Positions 1 through 10,900 of a stretch of 64,000 nucleotides of DNA are shown here, piece by piece. The position numbers were made by a program, and so were the translations under genes. Source of the stretch: Pempheris klunzingeri (taxonomy: Eukaryota; Chordata; Actinopteri; Acropomatiformes; Pempheridae); assembly GCF_042242105.1 (NCBI RefSeq), contig NC_092012.1:9392970-9456969 (forward strand), written 5' to 3'. Position 1 is the stretch's first letter; every line of letters starts with the position of its first letter. Under the pieces are notes generated by a model. The model ran no database searches, was not told where the DNA came from, and saw only the letters and a list, made by a program, of their open reading frames with translations.

Positions 1-60
1 TGGAAGTACAAATATGTTACAGATGGCAGACAATAAGACAGAAACAAGACTCTATGATAA

Positions 61-470
61 AATCAGAATCAGAATCAGAATCAGAATTACTTAAATAATC
101 CCCAGGGGGAAATTGCTTTTTGTTACACACAGCTCCAAAAAGAATAAGAATAAGAATACACTTCAAACACAAAGTAAAATATAAATATAAATATATAAAA
201 GTATGAATTAAAAAAAAGATGTATTAAAAATTATTATTACAAATTATTACACAGAGGTAAATTACTGCACCATGTGAGTCCAGAGTCTTATAATAATAAT
301 AATAACAATAATACCACTACTAATAATACTAATAATAATACTACTAATAAAAATATATAACATGCACAATCATAGTAAGGCGCTGTACTATATAATACCA
401 ATAATACTACTACCACCAACAATAACACATAACAACATGCACACTCAGAGTGAGGCGCATAAAAGAACAT
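61..470. repeat. Dispersed repeat with (AATCAG)n head, copy 1
   Basis: The copy starts with tandem AATCAG units followed by a block containing CCCCAGGGGGAAATTGC and TTGTTACACACAGCTCC, then AT-rich DNA with ATA/ATT triplet runs. A second copy with the same order of blocks lies at 16036-16405. In both copies a sub-motif (CATGCACACTCAGAGTGAGGCG or close variants) recurs, so the tail is itself internally repeated. I recognise the AATCAG/CCCCAGGGGGAAATTG head as common in teleost genomes but cannot name the family with certainty. The hAT element at 480-1526 sits just after it. Confidence 0.8.
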
Positions 471-479
471 ACATTTAAA

Positions 480-1526
480 CAGTGGTGGGCCATCAGGGCC
501 AGCAAGGCCTTCTCTGCTGGCCTAAACTCAGAATCACTGATTTACGTTTTAATATTTTCCCATTAATCTTTTTAGATTATTCCTAATAGTCTATGCTCTT
601 CATTTCATAGCATGTCGCTGGGCTGGGGTGCTTCCAGCAGTGTATGTCTATATTAGAGCTTTTATCCAATCATATTTCAGCCATCATGTGTTGCTAGGGT
701 CAAAGAAATCTGCCCTGAGGCCTTCAGAATCAAAAGTGCAGCTTAAAATACATCGCAATGAAACTGTTTCTTCAACCAATCAGATTTCGAGTTGGTGACC
801 CCAGGGCCTTCTAGCAGGCGAACGATGACGTCAGTATTTTCACGTCCTCTGATTGGCTGGTTAGAGAGCTTTGCCAAAGCTAGCGATTCTTATCTGTAGC
901 GACCTGCACGAGCTAAAACTTTATCATAATCGTAAGTATTAATAGCAGTTTTTTTTAACCCACAATGGCTGACGGAGGAGAAGATGTTAATTTGGTCACA
1001 GATCTACTTAGAAATCCATTTTCAAGGCGGACTTTCCAAGAAAAGCTGGACATTTTGAGGAAATGCCGGCCCACCCGGAAGCTAGCGAGCCTGTCCCAGC
1101 CGGGAAAAGGGTTAGTCCGCCACTTTCAGGTCAGCAACTACGAGCGGTACCCTCGGCTTACAGGCTCAGAGGAGCAAATTGTATTGCTGGGAATGTCTGG
1201 TATTGGCAACTGAACGACTCTGTGTTTGGAGCCGAGTCGGTGGTTAGAGTGTCTGATGTATATGGAGCAGGTGCACAGCAGCGCAGCTGTGGCTGCAGTG
1301 AAAGGAGACTTGTTGAATTCTTGTAATTGGGTTTCTTGCTTTAGTGAAGACATTCATTCTCCAGCATGAGATACCGGTCTGCGATGCAACGTCCTGTTAG
1401 ACTGCCTTTCTGTATAATATTGATGGTTTCTATAGCCGTGGCGTCATAATGATGGTATTAAGAGGTGGTTTGGTTCAGGTAGGATGCCACTGAAGGCCCA
1501 GGTGTAAAATTAACGGCCCGCCACTG
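480..1526 (+). mobile_element. Complete short hAT-superfamily DNA transposon
   Basis: The element begins CAGTGGTGGGCC and ends GGCCCGCCACTG, a 12-bp terminal inverted repeat with one mismatch. It is flanked by a perfect 8-bp direct repeat, CATTTAAA (472-479 and 1527-1534), the size typical of hAT target duplications. At 1047 bp it is too short for a full hAT transposase, so it is an internally deleted, non-autonomous derivative. It keeps the 5' coding end (ORF at 965) of a TTF zinc-finger / ZMYM1-like transposase. The intact ends and perfect target duplication suggest a fairly recent insertion. Confidence 0.9.
965..1247 (+). pseudogene. N-terminal fragment of ZMYM1-like (TTF zinc finger) hAT transposase
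   Basis: An ORF opens at 965 with MADGGEDVNLVTDLL and runs through RNPFSRRTF, FQEKLDILRK, KGLVRHFQVSNYERYP and LTGSEEQ. I recognise this as the start of fish zinc finger MYM-type 1-like / TTF-domain hAT proteins. After about codon 71 (near 1177) the expected TTF segment continues in another frame (KLYCWECLVLATERLCVW) and reaches a stop at 1245-1247, so there is a frameshift as well as loss of the whole catalytic part. It lies entirely inside the 480-1526 transposon. No host function is implied. Confidence 0.75.
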
Positions 1527-1534
1527 CATTTAAA

Positions 1535-2278
1535 CATCATCAGGGATCTTTTTTTTAATGTTTATTGTTGACTTTGTGCTCAAGGCAAAAAGGGGTTAAA
1601 TATTAGAAAATCGATTATCAATGTACACACAGTATCAACAATCCTACATTGCACAAAGCATAATTCGTCCTGACCACTTGTCCCTTCATAAGGTAGTTGA
1701 ACTGTGTAGGGCTCACAGTGTTTAATGATACATCCCGCACTGTCAGTGTCTCTTTCTGGTCGCAAGTTAAAGGAGACTGTCTGTATGCTAAACTGAAACG
1801 ACAGGCAGGACTCGCTTAGCCTAGCTTAGCTTAGCTTAGTTTATCTTAGCTTAGCTTAGCTTAGCTTAGCTTAGCTCAGCTTAGCTTAGCTTAGTGTAAA
1901 CTAGAAACAGCTAGCCTGGCTCTGTCCAAAGCGGGGGCATAGTCAAAATACAATACAGTTCAAGTACCCCCCAATACTCAGAAAATACCCTCCTTCCCCC
2001 TGATAATACACTGATTTCGACTTTTTTTATGCTTTAACAATGTGCCTAAAATTTGGCACCTGTCTACATAAATTTCCACCACAACCGTGAACCTCAACCT
2101 CAGCCAGTTCTTGATATAGTTTTACAAATTAAAATGAATTTGAGACACTTATTCACAGGTGCGGGTCCTAGAGAGATATTACACAAGCAAACATGGATGC
2201 TGCCATGGGCGGTCAGATGTCCATTGTTACAGTTTTACACGCTCAAAATCAACTAACATTTGTGACACTCTCCTGCAG
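1535..2278. other. Noncoding stretch before IL18R1-like copy 1
   Basis: It holds the (CTTAG)n satellite and, from about 2180 to 2278, intronic DNA almost identical to 9730-9830 ahead of the same exon in copy 2. I looked here for a leader exon like that of copy 2 (ATG plus a hydrophobic stretch ending in G|GT, phase 1) and found none. The leader of copy 1 must lie beyond the left edge or be lost. Confidence 0.6.
1814..1894. repeat. Pentanucleotide satellite (CTTAG)n
   Basis: About 16 tandem units of CTTAG with a few substitutions (CCTAG, TTTAT, CTCAG). Confidence 0.95.
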
Positions 2279-5200
2279 GTGTGTGCGCCCAGACACCTGA
2301 AGAGATATATGTGAAGGCAGGTGAGATGGTGGCGCTGCAGTGCCCTTATTACAATGATGGTGATGCTGAAGTGATGTGGACCAGCCACGCCGCCCAGGAG
2401 ACGGATCTGACCAACATGTCATCAGCTGAGCAGAGGCAGACGGGTGTGCTGGTTCACGGGAGGACCCTGGTGATTCTCAGTGCCTCTGCAAAGCATCAGG
2501 GGAATTACTCCTGTTTTCTGGGGTAACGTACAAACATTCCCAACTTGATACACAGTAGATAATAGAGGTGTGTAAGCACATTATACTCCTTAAGAATCAC
2601 TTTGACTAGAAGATTCCATCAAGTGAAAAGTACCATAATTTTCTCATAGATTTCCCTTCATAGACTTCTTTTTGCAGCCAGCAGTCGCCCCCTGCTGGCC
2701 ACAAGAAAGAATGCACATTTAAGGCACATTGCATTGGCTTCACTTTGCAGACCCTGAGCTATGCTTACAATAACAATGCTAACATGCTGATGTTTAGCAC
2801 AACATTCCCAACTTGGTAATGTTCAGCAGGTAATGTTCACCATAGAAATTTGGCTTAATGGCATACTAACATAGCACTAAACATAAAGTATAGCTGAGGC
2901 TTATGGGAATGTCATTAGTTTTGCAGACATTTACTCATGAACCAAAGTGAACAAATAGAAAAATTGTGCCTGTGCTAGATGGAAAGTAAGTGATTACAAT
3001 TCATCCTGTGGGGGACATGACTGTCTGTATCAAACTGAGGTTTCACTCAAAACCAAAAGTTGAAAAAGATCAACAAAGTCATCAGGATTCATCGTCTGAG
3101 AGCCATGAATGTCTGTACAAAATTAGCCAAAATTTGTGGCGGACCAACCAATGCTGCTATCCGTAGAGTGATGCCATTAGCGTGATTTAAAAAAGGGCTC
3201 TTCTGCAGAGCTTTATCTTTCCATCCATGTGCTTTTTGGTGCGATTTGGTTCTTTGCAGCATGAAACCTTGTCAGCCAAAAACCAAATACCATTATAGTT
3301 GCACTGTTGTGCTGCGGTGATGGCGGACATGTTCAGATAACACCAAATAAGATAAGATACGACCAAATAATACCAAAACTACCAAAACGGGCTAAGAGGA
3401 AAATTTGTATAACGGAAACTGATACTTAAAGCCACTTCTACTTTGACAGTCAGAGCCTCTGCATGTTGTAAATCAAAATTTGTAACTTTCCTATTAACTT
3501 TTTCTTCGATGACATGACAGGAACGTCAGCAGCCAGTCCTGGTTCAGGCTGACGGTATACACAACACAGACCAGAGACATTGAAGAGAGCACCACGTACT
3601 CTGCAACATGTTTTGCACAGCATGCCTGCACGCTGAATTGCCCTGAAGTCAATATCCCTCCTGTAAATACTCCGAATATTACCAGCAACGGCATTATATG
3701 GCACAAGGTATGTAAACAGCAGATTTTTTGAATGTAAATGAAATTTAGCTGTGAAATAAGAAACTGCAACACTCATCATCACTCATCACCAGAAAGGAGA
3801 GTCGTTGCTAAAAGACAGTTACTTCTCAAGCGTGGAGAAGAGTGACGGCGGTGTCTACACCTGTACCAGATCTTACCTGTATCACAGTCAAATATATAAC
3901 ATGACCATCACGGTGCTACTTGTTGTCCATCCAAGCAGTAAGAAAAATACTTTTTGGATATGTTTATTGTCATAGACATTAATATGTTCTTTTTTTTTAA
4001 GTTAAGTGTTACATGTTTGTCCCTTCTGATGCACAGAAAAATCTGAGAAGCCGGTGATACTTTCACCGCGCCAAAATGATGTGTTTTATGTAGATGTGGG
4101 TGAGTTATTGTCTAGATGCACACACACTTTGCTTTAGCTTTAAACTGAACTAATTATAACGCTTGTTTAAACTGTCTTTTTCCTAGGCTCAACAGTGGTG
4201 ATTGATTGTAAAGCTGTTATGGATTCATACTTTGATGAGGTGTTCTGGTTAAGTTTGAAATCATTTGTGGAAACAAACGACAGCTTACCAGTTTTCTACA
4301 ATTCAACATGGTGAACTTTTGACACAGATCTACCAGCTCTTGCAGCTGAGAAGTGCAAATGTTATACATGGCCACGTAGACAGTCACCACAACTATAGTT
4401 ATAGCTAACAGTTTTCCTTTGTCCTTTGCAGGAAAATTCATATGGACAGAATAATGATGACGGCATCTCTAGTCTTCAGAAAAGTGTCAGAGGAGGATCT
4501 ATCAAAACATTACACCTGTAAACTGGAATCTGTATCTGTCCCCTCAAGCTTTGTCACCATAACCCTGGCCAAAAAAGGTGAAAGAAAAGAACAACAAACA
4601 ACCGGTAAATAGAGCTTTCACTTCACTATTGTTGTAATTGTTGTATATGGTTTCTTTCAACAGAATTGCATTCCATTTACATCATGTCATAAAGCTCGAA
4701 CCAGTTCAGCGCATCGTTGCTCAACACAATGAAGCTACAGCCAAGTCAAGCATGACTCTGCAAAGATAAATGTATTATTAATATTTGCTGTCTTCAAATG
4801 GGTTTTGCGGGTGTGGTTTGTTATAACATTGTAGCCTACATGGGAGATCGTGGGGTCCAAGTGTTCAAATGAGCAATAATCTTTAGGTGTATGTGTCCTT
4901 TATGTCCCTTTATGTCTTCTTCAGTCTCCCTCTCCCTGGCTCTCACCATTGTGATCACTTTGGTGGTGATTGTTGCAATAGTTGTTGTTTGCGTGAAATT
5001 GAAAATGGACATCGCTCTTGTCCTGCGAGACACTCTTCATTGCTACCGCAGCACCTCAGGTATGATCGAACGTTTTTTTGGCTTTTTCTGTTTCGAATAA
5101 CTTTTGCTCTAACAGGTACGTATTTTCCCCCAAATTGTCCAAATCCAACCACTACTACTATCCGACTCTACCTCCACCAGTATGCGACAGCAGTGACGAA

Positions 5201-5927
5201 GCCGTTCTTTGTTCTTGTTTGCTCAGATGGAAAAGGCTATGATGCCTTTTTAGTGTATTACAAGAGCGACACGGACACAGGACTACATGAAGATGACAGA
5301 AAATGGCTGCAGAGTGTCTTGGAGGAGAGATTTGGTTACAGCCTCTGTCGCTATGATCGAGATGTCTTACGAGGGAACGGTACGTATTGAGGAAACTATC
5401 TAAAAGTCCTAATGAAGTAATGTATAATCGGTATGGTATTGTATTCCTAATAATGAAAGTATTAGTGCAACATATTGACCTGAATATCAAAAATACAATT
5501 TTCTCCATCGGTTGAGTTTGAATAAAATAATTTTATTATAATGAGTTTTGTATAATCTGAACTCTGGTTGGTTACAGCTGTAGCGGATGCAGTGTTAGAC
5601 TGCATAGAACAGAGCCGGACAGTGGTTTTGGTCCCCACCTCTCCAGATCCTGGCCTAGAGTCTGGCCTGCTGGGCCACATCCATGCAGCCCTTGTGGAGC
5701 AGCAGACTCGCTTGATTTTAATCAGAAGTGAGACGACAGAAGTGTCGAGATCAGGTTCGTTACCAAAGGCCTTACAGCTTCTCAGCGAGGCTGCAGACAC
5801 TGTTACATGGAAAGGCGTGAGCTCAGTACCGCTCTCGTCCTCCTTCTGGAAGCAGCTGCGGTATTACCTACCTGCCCCACAGCATGCACCAAAAATAAGG
5901 CTGTTGCCTTATACGACTGACCCATAA
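2279..5927 (+). CDS. Interleukin-18 receptor 1-like, tandem copy 1 (5'-incomplete, possibly decaying)
   Basis: Type I membrane cytokine receptor of the IL-1R/IL-18R family. Exons by splice phase: 2279-2522 (Ig1), 3521-3707 and 3793-3937 (Ig2), 4037-4099 linker, 4187-4310 and 4432-4577 (Ig3), 4925-5059 (membrane helix), 5227-5379 and 5578-5927 (TIR). The exons join in frame for about 514 residues. Ig cysteines, several N-x-S/T sites, the TIR start DGKGYDAF and the box 3 FW pair are present. Oddities: no leader exon is visible in the window; in exon 6 the frame used by copy 2 hits TGA at 4312-4314 and the donor used by copy 2 is deleted. An upstream donor (ACATG|GTGAAC, exon end 4310) restores an open frame but shortens Ig3. 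The BB loop reads RDVLRGN, whereas copy 2 has RDILPGN. The LESGL..IHAALVE segment resembles IL18R1, and il18rap lies downstream. IL1RL1 or IL1R1-like identity is not excluded. It may be a pseudogene. Confidence 0.7.
2755..3190. repeat. Dispersed repeat with AACATGCTGA/TTTAGCA motifs, copy A
   Basis: This copy lies in the intron after the first visible exon of IL18R1-like copy 1. Landmarks in order are GCTAACATGCTGATGTTTAGCA, GTTCACCAT, CATTAGTTTTGCAG, TACAATTCATCC, CATCAGGATTCATC, a CATGAATG stretch, and GGACCAACCAATGCTG. The same landmarks in the same order occur at 59605-60065 and partly near 51420-51560. It is an old teleost interspersed repeat whose family name I cannot assign. Confidence 0.75.
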
Positions 5928-6879
5928 CTGTCAGGTTGGATATATCTTATCACCGTTATCAATTGATGACATAATTATGTATGTAATCAAGTCACACTGT
6001 ACGATGGCTGACAGCTTTTATGTTCTTTGTAACAGAGAATTCACATTTAAAGAGTAACTTCAAACCCAAGTGTCACCCTGACACCACCCACTGCATAAGC
6101 GAAGTTTCACGGATGTGGGCGTCTATGAGGTTTTTTAAAAATATATAAACATGATTATGTAGATAGGTTCTAGGTCTGTCTCAGCACTGGCCTCGATTTA
6201 AAATTGTATTTTCAACCCATATGTCAATTTTTATATATTGTTTTCTATTACGTCTTATAACTTGTGTTTTTACTCATCCTTCAAGAGTTCATTAATTTAT
6301 CCATTGTTTTAATCATATGTAGGTTTCACAATCGTTGTAGATACTGCTCTCTCTCTCATGATGCTCGCCATCCTGTCTCGCACATCATTAAATGTAACGC
6401 CATGGGGGTGTCGTGGTGCTCTGCCCACACCTTTTTTTTCGTCTTTCACATCGACAATTTTATACCTAGTAACTGTTATCAACTAATTCATGACAGTGCA
6501 AACTCGAAACAATGCAGTCTGAACAAACGTAATGTTGTGTGTCAGAAATGTGTTTTTTCTGCAATCCTAAACCGATAATCACCTCACGCTGCTTCAGATG
6601 TATTCTGCAATTTAAACCATAACCCACTGTATTATTTCCAGTGCTTTAGGTTCAATGTACTTACTGCTGAAAAAGTCCTAATATTCCATTAATGTATATA
6701 AATATAACTTACTCAATGGAGCCACTTGCACATGAGTAATTTTACTTTTGATACTTTAAGCAGGCTACATTTTGCTGATAACTTCTGAAGTTTTACTTGA
6801 GAACGTTTTTTGAATGCAGCACATTTACTTGTATTTATTTATTTGTTTCTTTATGTATTTATTTATCTATGCTACAGAC
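5928..6879. other. 3' flank of IL18R1-like copy 1
   Basis: AT-rich noncoding DNA, presumably including the 3' UTR. I see no convincing polyadenylation signal close to the stop. The ORF at 6264-6578 has no recognisable domain and ordinary noncoding composition. Confidence 0.5.
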
Positions 6880-7330
6880 TTAACCTCTTAAGACCCGAGC
6901 TCTTGTTTGATATGCATTTTTTTATTTCTCCTTGCTATTTGGGCTTATTGGACCCTGATAAGTATAAAACCTAAGCATCATCTTTTTTTACATGGTGTAG
7001 TTTTAGAGAAAAATTATGTCCACATATGTGGACAATCGGTCTTAATTTCCAGAAAACACAATATAGTCACCTTTGTGCAAAACTCTTTATTTCCACCCTG
7101 AACATAGCAGTTTTTTTTTTTCCTGACTGCTTTTGCATGTATTTATAACACATACAAAACATATTTTGAACATGTTTTGAAAATCACGGTGCAAAAAAGC
7201 AATATGAAATATCAACAATTTTGCCCACATACATGTCCATACGGCCCCAGCTAAGCAGAATGAACTACTATGGTAATATAACCCAAAATGTGATGTCCAC
7301 GCATGTGTACGCCAATTCTTTAGAGGTTAA
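6880..7330. mobile_element. Non-autonomous piggyBac-like element with TTAA ends
   Basis: The stretch begins TTAA-CCTCTTAAGA and ends TCTTTAGAGG-TTAA. The inverted termini match at 9 of 10 positions, and both ends carry TTAA, the target site of the piggyBac superfamily. The interior (about 443 bp) has no transposase frame; the ORF at 6907-7101 is short and domainless. It lies between the two IL18R1-like genes. Confidence 0.75.
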
Positions 7331-7951
7331 TAGCAATACCAAGTGTTATCTGATAACTCCCAATACTGCGTACATGCAACAGCAAGTTGCACGGATTTAA
7401 AAATGATCGGCATTCTTTTAATTATCCTCCTTTATCCCGAGAGTCACTTAATATGTCCCAACTTCTGCTCAGAGAAAGTGAAAATCTGCAGTCCTGCCAG
7501 GTGAACCCCCTGTCTCGAAGAATCAATTAGTCATCGTCATTTTGTTTCCTGTGGTTACATGAAACCTGCGTGGGTCCCGCAAATATTCGGGTTTTCCTGC
7601 GCGTTTCCAAAGCGCAGTGGCGCGTCGTTGATGCCTCACATCACTGTGGATGACTTTCACGAGTTGTTTCTTAGTCATTTAGGATGCAAGGGAAAAAATA
7701 AACATAACATACCAGTCCAAAAAAAAATATCGTTTACAATAATAAGAACAGGATAATGAAAGTAGTCGTTGGAGGGAGATTCAGATTTGGGAGGTGACTC
7801 TCGCAGTGACGCTGTACCTTAAGTTTCATTTTTCATCAACGCGCAACTCTTGATTTGACATGAAAGGGGAAACGCGCGTCTGTAATCCAGGAGAGCTGAC
7901 TGTGGTGCAAGGACACTCTTGAATGCCTGGCGGGCGCTGCTGCAGGTTATC
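7331..7951 (+). promoter_or_regulatory. Presumed promoter and 5' UTR of IL18R1-like copy 2
   Basis: These 620 bases precede the leader exon. The last 150 are GC-richer and contain no TATA box I would trust. The stretch holds GTTTCATTTTTCATC and several short direct repeats. The assignment rests on position only. Confidence 0.35.
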
Positions 7952-10900
7952 ATGCTGGTGAAAGCGCTTCTGGTCCTTCTGTTTCATGCCTTTCTTTCAT
8001 CAGGTAAGCGGAAAAACTCCGAGCGGCGTTCAAGGGAGAGAATTGAACGTTTTAAAGACGAGCTCGAATAGAGGAAGAAGAAATGGAGGAAAGAGGAAAC
8101 CAGAGCAAAAAATGCAAAGTTGCATAGGCTAAAATTTGGGATAATTTAAAATACATTTAAACTAAATGCACAATCGACTTTAATTTGCGTGTAACAAGCG
8201 AGTGTGCATTGGATGTGGTGAAAGAAAGAAACGGATCTTTTAATAAGGTAAAAGCAATTCCACTGTGTAAAAGTACTCTGATACAAGTAAGAGTCTTGCA
8301 TACTTCACTAAAGGTACATGTATAAGCATCAAAACATTCTTAGTAAGTACTTATATGGCCCATTTTAAAATAAGATATATTATATTATATTATAGATTAA
8401 TGCATTGTTGCAGCTGGTAAAGATGGGGCTAATTTAATTTATAAACGATTTTGAAGTTTCTCCGGGGAACCTTAAACTATAATAATACATTAGCAATTAG
8501 TAACACAAGTTACGGAATAAATGTCATGGAGTAAAAAGTGCAAGATTTGCCTCTGAAATGTAATGCTCATGTGAAGTTGTCATCATAGATTATTACAGAT
8601 TATGCAAATTGTGCATATACTAATGTTTTAAAAACACTTACGCATCATTTTCTGTCTTCCTCAAACTTCAATCACAAGAATACAAGATTCTGAGAAATCA
8701 CAGTGTGGTCAAGAACCTCCCTGTGCTTTCGCAACAGTTGCATCCGCCAAGCTGATGCTGTTTCACAAATAACCCAGTAAATACCCAGTGCCACTATTAC
8801 CAGTGTCAATGTTTGTTAAATGTGAAAGAAAATCTAGGTGATATACACAGTCAGCTTGCTTTAGATAACAAAGCTACATCCCTAATTAAAGAAACTGTCT
8901 GACTGGTTGATAGCAGTTAATTGTTCAATAACCCTTTCATACATGAATTATGATAACCTCAGTCATAACCTCAGTGTTTTTATTCATCTTTAGACATGAA
9001 AAACAAGGTTTGAACATTATTTTTTTTTTCAACCCATATTTTCTAAAGATATATTTACATGTCCAGTAGCTGAAATATAGCCAGTGATGCATGATGTACA
9101 ATTCAGTGGACATGTGATTAATCATAATTTCCTCCCGATGTAAAATCAATACTTGGAAAATTTAGCAATTGCATGACTCCTTAGATGTTACTTAATGTCA
9201 CCATATTTATATCTTACATGCAAGGGTTTCTTTTTACAGAAGGTTTGAACAGAAAAAAATAAGCAACTTGGTGTTTCTGGCTGTCTGTCGACCAACTTGG
9301 TTTCACTCTTTTTTTTTTTTTCCACTTGCAATGGCTCCCCACTGAGTAGCAGTGTATGAGATGATGCAGTAGCATCCACTGTAGTGGCTGATGTGCAACT
9401 ATGCCATCAAAACTCAAGCATATACAAGAAAACAGCTTTTGAATAGCTGTAAATTGACCTCTATGCATGAAAGGGTTAAAAGAACCTTCAGTTCGATGCA
9501 AAAAAAGTTTGTTTTTTTCCAACTTCCACTCAGTCAATAGTTGCATTCAGTATTTGTGATGGATTATGTACACAGTATATTGATTGATTTAGGTTCACAT
9601 AGAAAAAACTTATTTATTCAAATTCTGGAGGTGTTAAATTCAGAATGTGAATTAAAGCATTACACCAATAGATAACGCAGACAGCTATGTAGTGAACTCG
9701 TTACTATCTCCTCCCTCATCACTGAGAATGGGACACAAGCAAACATTGATGCTGCCATGGGCGGTCAGATGTCCATTGTTACAGTTTTACACGTTAAAAA
9801 TCAACTAACATTTGTGACACTCTCCTGCAGGTGTGTGCGCCCAGACACCCGAAGAGATATATGTGAAGGCAGGTGAGATGGTGGCGCTGCAGTGCAATGA
9901 TGGTGATGCTGAAGTGATGTGGACCAGCCACGCCGCCCAGGAGACGGATCTGACCAACATGTCATCAGCTGAGCAGAGGCAGACGGGTGTGCTGGTTCAC
10001 GGGAGGACCCTGGTGATTCTCAGTGCCTCTGCAAAGCATCAGGGGAATTACTCCTGCTCTCAGAGGTAACAAAGCACGTTTTGTAAGATACATGTATGCT
10101 TTTATGTTTCATGTGTCAAGAGTGTACATGCAGTATGCTGCATGAGTATCTTGAGCACACGCCTTCTAGACAAAGTCGTCCTAAATCCAGGTAGCATTGT
10201 TGTGTGGTGTTTTGCAGATATCTGCATTAGATATCTGCTCTTCCTGGGATAACAAATAAAGACTTCTTTACTTTCGCATTCATAGTCAGTGATTTTGATT
10301 CAAGTGTAAACTATATTAACTTTTTCTTCAATGACATGACAGCAGCCAGTCCTGGTTCAGGCTGACAGTATACACAACACCGACCAGAGACATTGAAGAG
10401 AGCACCACGTACCCTGCAACATGTTTTGCACAGCATGCCTGCACGCTGAATTGCCCTGAAGTCAATATCCCTCCTGTAAATACTCCGAATATTACCAGCA
10501 ACGGCATTATATGGCACAAGGTATGTAAACAGCAGAAGTCAGAATGAGACTTGGTTGTGAAGTAAGCAGCTGCAGAGATGTGGTCAGTTGATCTTTCTGA
10601 TGAGGACGTGTGGCTGCACATTTTAACCCATTTGGTTTACAAATTTCAGCGTGTTTTGACATGATATCATCATTTCAACTTTATTTTCCATTTTGCAGAG
10701 AGGCCAGTCATATCCGAAACACGGTTATTTTGAGAAGGTGGAGGAGGAAGACCGTGGTTTCTACATCTGTACCAGATCTTACTTCACTTATGGTCAAATA
10801 TATAACATGACTTTTACCAGGAAACTTGATGTCTATCCAAACAGTAAGAAAAAAAGCACTTTTTCTAATATTTTTAACTTCACAGACGTTCACATGCTCC

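Noticed and set aside
288..470. Minus-strand ORF rich in Leu and Val
   Set aside because: It reads through the ATT/ACT triplet-rich tail of a dispersed repeat; low complexity explains the hydrophobic run.
1814..1894. Tandem (CTTAG)n as a CRISPR-like or functional array
   Set aside because: No spacers; it is a simple pentanucleotide satellite in a vertebrate genome.
2053..2256. ORF just upstream of the Ig1 exon as the leader exon of IL18R1-like copy 1
   Set aside because: No hydrophobic signal peptide and no donor in the right phase. The matching intron in copy 2 is noncoding.
2279..5927. Fusing copy 1 and copy 2 of the IL18R1-like genes into one gene
   Set aside because: Each copy has its own full set of Ig, membrane and TIR exons with a stop codon, and copy 2 has its own leader exon.
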